Assembly: GCA_900754435.1 (NCBI GenBank)
Contig: CAAECT010000096.1
Coordinates: 1 to 5,494, forward strand
From: an uncultured Collinsella sp.
Lineage (GTDB): Bacteria; Actinomycetota; Coriobacteriia; Coriobacteriales; Coriobacteriaceae
Reading direction: 5' to 3'
Length of the DNA: 5,494 bases
In this document: one piece after another, positions 4,935 through 5,494 of the stretch
Layout of the letters: each line of letters starts with the position of its first letter
Numbering within the stretch: the stretch's first letter is position 1
Program-made: the position numbers and the translations under genes
The notes under the pieces: model-generated
Databases searched by the model: none
The model's input: only the letters and a program-made list of their open reading frames with translations
Told to the model about the DNA's origin: nothing

Positions 4935-4969
4935 CCAATTTTGACTTTTTTGAAATTCAGTCAAATTGG
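4935..4969. other. AT-rich inverted repeat upstream of the tRNA promoter
   Basis: CCAATTTTGACT (4935-4946) is complementary to AGTCAAATTGG (4959-4969) apart from one extra T, giving an 11-bp stem with a single bulge and a 12-base loop. It ends four bases from the tRNA -35 box on one side and lies in the spacer of the divergent rightward gene on the other. Neither direction has a terminal T-tract, so a terminator is unlikely. It could be an operator, an upstream promoter element or a structured leader. Confidence 0.5.
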
Positions 4970-5003
4970 CCTAATTTAGTCCAACCCGTGAAGGACCTGT
5001 GAA

Positions 5004-5060
5004 GCCAACCGCTGTACGCGAAGGGCAAAACGCCGCGAGCGGTAGCCGTCAACCGTTGGC
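5004..5060 (+). other. Possible folded segment ahead of the last gene
   Basis: Nested complementarity is visible: GCCAAC (5004-5009) with GTTGGC (5055-5060), CGCT (5010-5013) with AGCG (5038-5041), and CGCG (5017-5020) with CGCG (5034-5037). A competing pairing GGTAG (5041-5045) with CTACC (5066-5070) would exclude part of it. No known riboswitch consensus fits. Each helix is short and GC-rich, so chance is a real alternative. Confidence 0.3.
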
Positions 5061-5084
5061 AGATTCTACCGTGAAAACGATAGC
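5056..5084 (+). promoter_or_regulatory. Candidate promoter of the last gene
   Basis: TTGGCA (5056-5061), a 17-bp spacer and GATAGC (5079-5084) form the best -35/-10 pair before the gene at 5134. The -10 box matches consensus at only three of six positions. If real, transcription starts near 5091, and the folded segment at 5004-5060 would lie upstream of the transcript rather than in it. Confidence 0.3.
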
Positions 5085-5133
5085 ACCAGGCAACACAATC
5101 GAAGTATCAATGATCGCGTAGATATGAGGCGCC

Positions 5134-5494
5134 ATGGACGAAGAGCTTGATTACCTATGGGAGACCCTGGGCCTCGAGATCACTGCCGACCTTTGGCCCG
5201 AACGGGACAAAATCCATCCCACACTGCGCCCCGCCATTACTGTGGTGCAGGCAAAATACCGCCGTGCATCCTTTTTGATCATGCGGATGTCATGGCACGC
5301 GGGACTCCCCGACCTTAAGCGAATCCAGGCAAGCCTCGTCGAGCTGTCTGGCATGCCGACCGTCATATCCGAGGCGCACCTGGAGCAGCGCCAGCGCGAG
5401 CGACTGCAACAGCAGCGGATTCCCTTTATCTGCCCCGGCGTTCAGGCATATCTGCCCTTTATGGACGAGGAGTACTGGAGCGGCAAGCCCAACA
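5134..5494 (+). CDS. Unidentified protein, possibly a regulator (3' end beyond the window)
   Basis: The first 120 codons of an open frame that continues past the right edge. ATG 5134 is the first possible start, because an in-frame TGA lies at 5125-5127, and GAGG (5126-5129) sits four bases upstream. The N-terminal 50 residues are mixed polar and hydrophobic, followed by a helix-rich segment with Arg/Gln-rich EQRQRERLQQQR (84-95). Next comes the compact motif IPFICPGVQAYLPF (96-109). That motif resembles the 'IPFI.PG.Q.YLP' stretch I recall near the N-terminal half of some MarR-like/winged-helix regulators in Firmicutes. This is memory of a pattern, not a search result. No signal peptide or membrane segment is seen. 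The coding reality is well supported by the long stop-free frame and ribosome binding site; the function is not. Confidence 0.75.
   Translation, partial: MDEELDYLWETLGLEITADLWPERDKIHPTLRPAITVVQAKYRRASFLIMRMSWHAGLPDLKRIQASLVELSGMPTVISEAHLEQRQRERLQQQRIPFICPGVQAYLPFMDEEYWSGKPN

Noticed and set aside
5017..5045. A c-di-GMP-I (GEMM) riboswitch suggested by GCGAAGGGCAAAACG
   Set aside because: Only the GGCAAA piece is similar. The second conserved GACGCAAAGCC segment and the helix arrangement are absent.

Overview
The window looks like a chromosomal segment of an anaerobic, fairly GC-rich Gram-positive bacterium. Coriobacteriia, for example a Collinsella-like gut actinobacterium, is my best guess. 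This rests on strong Shine-Dalgarno sites, GC-rich coding regions beside AT-rich spacers, a rubredoxin/flavoprotein pair typical of anaerobes, and general sequence feel. It is an inference, not a database result.

Layout, left to right. The 5' end of a glutamate synthase large-subunit gene (gltB) runs leftward off the window edge (1-347, minus). It is divergent from an Nramp metal-ion transporter gene (869-2125, plus). The 521-bp spacer between them holds three imperfect palindromes in an exact 80-bp register (531-747), and a degenerate fourth copy lies just past the transporter's 3' end (2155-2192). The transporter converges on a leftward block that, in transcription order, contains tRNA-Gln(CTG), tRNA-Glu(CTC), a terminator, a TPR-like protein gene overlapping smpB by 11 bp, a large palindromic hairpin, a terminator, a flavin reductase-like gene, a short rubredoxin gene with its own promoter, and a terminator. 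A rightward gene of uncertain function starts at 5134 and runs off the right edge.

How the genes may work together. The flavin reductase-like protein and the rubredoxin are encoded in the same order as the two domains of clostridial high-molecular-weight rubredoxin (Hrb), so they are likely a split version of that electron carrier. SmpB is the tmRNA partner in ribosome rescue; its start codon lies inside the end of the TPR-like gene, which suggests coupled translation. The two tRNAs share a good sigma70-type promoter and a terminator.

The least explained content is intergenic: the 80-bp palindromic array with its outlying fourth copy, the 67-bp hairpin behind smpB, a diverged AT-rich hairpin upstream of the tRNA promoter, and a possible folded leader before the last gene. 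No CRISPR array, transposase or prophage gene was seen.
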